Shown here: positions 4,629 to 5,793 of the stretch, piece after piece
Layout of the letters: each line of letters begins with the position of its first letter
Numbering within the stretch: position 1 is the first letter of the stretch
Assembly (NCBI GenBank): GCA_023412635.1
Contig: JAEYNI010000210.1
Coordinates: 1 to 5,793 of the forward strand
Source: Bacillota bacterium
Lineage (GTDB): Bacteria > Bacillota > Clostridia > Acetivibrionales > DSM-1351
Reading direction: 5' to 3'
Length of the DNA stretch: 5,793 bases
Notes under the pieces: model-generated
What the model saw: only the letters and a program-made list of their open reading frames with translations
What the model was told of the DNA's origin: nothing
The model's database searches: none
Program-made: the position numbers and the translations under genes

Positions 4629-5793
4629 ATGTACCGATTATTAATTGTAGAAGATGAAAAATGGGAAAGAGAAGGGCTAAGGGATTTTCTTGATTGGAGC
4701 AGTCTGGGGATCGAAGTGGTAGGCTGCGCATGCAATGGTATTGAAGGCCTGACCCTATCGGAACAGACCCATCCTGATATAATTCTCACTGACATTAGGA
4801 TGCCTAAAATGGATGGACTTAAAATGTCCAAGAAAATCCGCAGCTTTCTTCCCAATGCAAAAATAATTATTTTAAGCGGATATAATGATTTTGAATACTC
4901 AAAACAAACCTTCGAATTTCGTGCCTTTGACTATGTTTTAAAGCCTGTTGATAAGAATAGCATACAAGAGGTGTTATTACGTGCTATATCAGCACTTGAC
5001 AGTGAAAGGAGTATTGAAAGCGAAAGAGTTACGCTGAAAAGCAAATTGATGGAGTATTTCTCTGAAAATAAGAATAGCCTCCTGCTTAAAATACTTGAGG
5101 GAAATGAATTGGAGTTTGCTCAAGAGGGTTTTCCTATTAGATTATCCGATCCTAAAGCAAAAATAGTCATTACTGTACTAACAATGAACAGTGATCCATC
5201 TATCAGCAGCAGGCTTATTACAGATCGCTTTGAAGCAATAATGAAGGAAAGAGGAATTGCCTTTTCATTGACAAAGCCCTATAAGGAGGCTGTTTTATGC
5301 TTGGAAGCACCTGATACCCAAGAAGAACTGAGTGATAAATTACATGAGCTGGCGGCTTATCTTAAAGCTGAGTTGAATATAGACTCTATTATATCAGTGG
5401 GAGAAGTAGTTAGTGGTTTTTCGGAGGCCGCTGCCTCATATTCTCAGGCAAGGGAAGCCTACAGCTTTAGATTCCTTGCACAATATGGGGATATTTTGTT
5501 TTATAATGAAGTAAAAGAGAAAAATTATATGAATCTGGACTTTGCACGCCCCATTGTAATAAGAGCTAATGATATAATCAATAAGCTGATGGCCGCAACC
5601 CAGAAGAACCAAAGCGAGGAATGGAGATTATTACTGGACAGCTTTCTTACCACCTTAAGAGAAATTTCACCATTAAGCAAATTAATGCTGAGCAAATTTT
5701 TTACTCAGGCAATGCTCATTATAAATCCTGCCGCCTTTAACGAAAATTCTGAAAACTTTAAAGTATACATATTGGATAAAGGCAGGTTTGAGG
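4629..5793 (+). CDS. YesN/AraC-type two-component response regulator, 3' truncated by window
   Basis: The frame is open from ATG 4629 to the window end, 388 codons with no stop; YesN-type proteins are usually about 500-540 residues. Seen: a receiver domain at about residues 1-120, beginning MYRLLIVEDE with acidic-pocket residues E8 and D9, the phospho-acceptor D55 in ILTDIRMPKMDG, the switch serine S83 in IILSGYNDFEYSK, and K105 in DYVLKPV. A helical linker and a middle region follow, with the SVGEVVSGFSEAAASYSQAREA segment (from 256) typical of this subfamily. The C-terminal AraC helix-turn-helix expected from the family lies beyond the window. Such regulators are phosphorylated by a YesM/LytS-type membrane histidine kinase and usually activate adjacent ABC sugar-importer operons. 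The kinase is not visible upstream, so it is probably downstream. The gene is separated from the GH31 gene by 565 bp and appears to have its own promoter. Confidence 0.92.
   Translation, partial: MYRLLIVEDEKWEREGLRDFLDWSSLGIEVVGCACNGIEGLTLSEQTHPDIILTDIRMPKMDGLKMSKKIRSFLPNAKIIILSGYNDFEYSKQTFEFRAFDYVLKPVDKNSIQEVLLRAISALDSERSIESERVTLKSKLMEYFSENKNSLLLKILEGNELEFAQEGFPIRLSDPKAKIVITVLTMNSDPSISSRLITDRFEAIMKERGIAFSLTKPYKEAVLCLEAPDTQEELSDKLHELAAYLKAELNIDSIISVGEVVSGFSEAAASYSQAREAYSFRFLAQYGDILFYNEVKEKNYMNLDFARPIVIRANDIINKLMAATQKNQSEEWRLLLDSFLTTLREISPLSKLMLSKFFTQAMLIINPAAFNENSENFKVYILDKGRFE

Noticed and set aside
4613..4855. 80-codon frame on the - strand at the start of the response-regulator gene
   Set aside because: It is antisense to the receiver domain, whose conserved residues are intact on the + strand; a shadow frame.

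Overview
The window looks like a chromosomal carbohydrate-utilisation region from a low-GC, Gram-positive anaerobe of the Clostridia. A cellulolytic, Ruminiclostridium-like genus is my best guess. Strong AGGAGG-type ribosome sites, AT-rich intergenic DNA, a YesN-type response regulator, and GH4 and GH31 enzymes without signal peptides all fit this. The genus is inference. No rRNA, tRNA, CRISPR array, transposase or phage gene was seen.

Layout: (1) bases 1-630, + strand, the C-terminal part of a family GH4 glycosidase whose start lies outside the window. (2) Bases 631-681, a short convergent gap holding a strong AT-rich stem-loop. (3) Bases 682-1551, - strand, a one-component AraC-family regulator with a cupin-like sensor domain. 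(4) Bases 1552-1687, a 136-bp divergent promoter region with a 13-bp palindrome. (5) Bases 1688-4063, + strand, a complete cytoplasmic GH31 glycosidase most like bacterial alpha-xylosidases. (6) Bases 4064-4628, a 565-bp AT-rich gap without a convincing gene but rich in palindromes, with a plausible promoter and several stem-loops, probably a long leader. (7) Base 4629 to the window end, + strand, a YesN-type two-component response regulator cut off before its expected C-terminal AraC DNA-binding domain.

How the parts may work together: the AraC regulator is transcribed away from the GH31 gene and probably controls it in response to a sugar ligand. The GH31 enzyme, and perhaps the GH4 enzyme, would trim side-chain or terminal alpha-linked sugars from oligosaccharides imported by a transporter. 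The response regulator probably opens a separate unit, typically with a sensor kinase and an ABC sugar importer, none of which is visible here.

The least ordinary parts are non-coding. A stem-loop with an 11-nt loop occurs twice, about 4 kb apart and in opposite orientation, with a compensatory base-pair change. A roughly 350-nt potential leader before the response regulator gene contains mutually exclusive hairpins. Neither matches a riboswitch class I recognise by eye.
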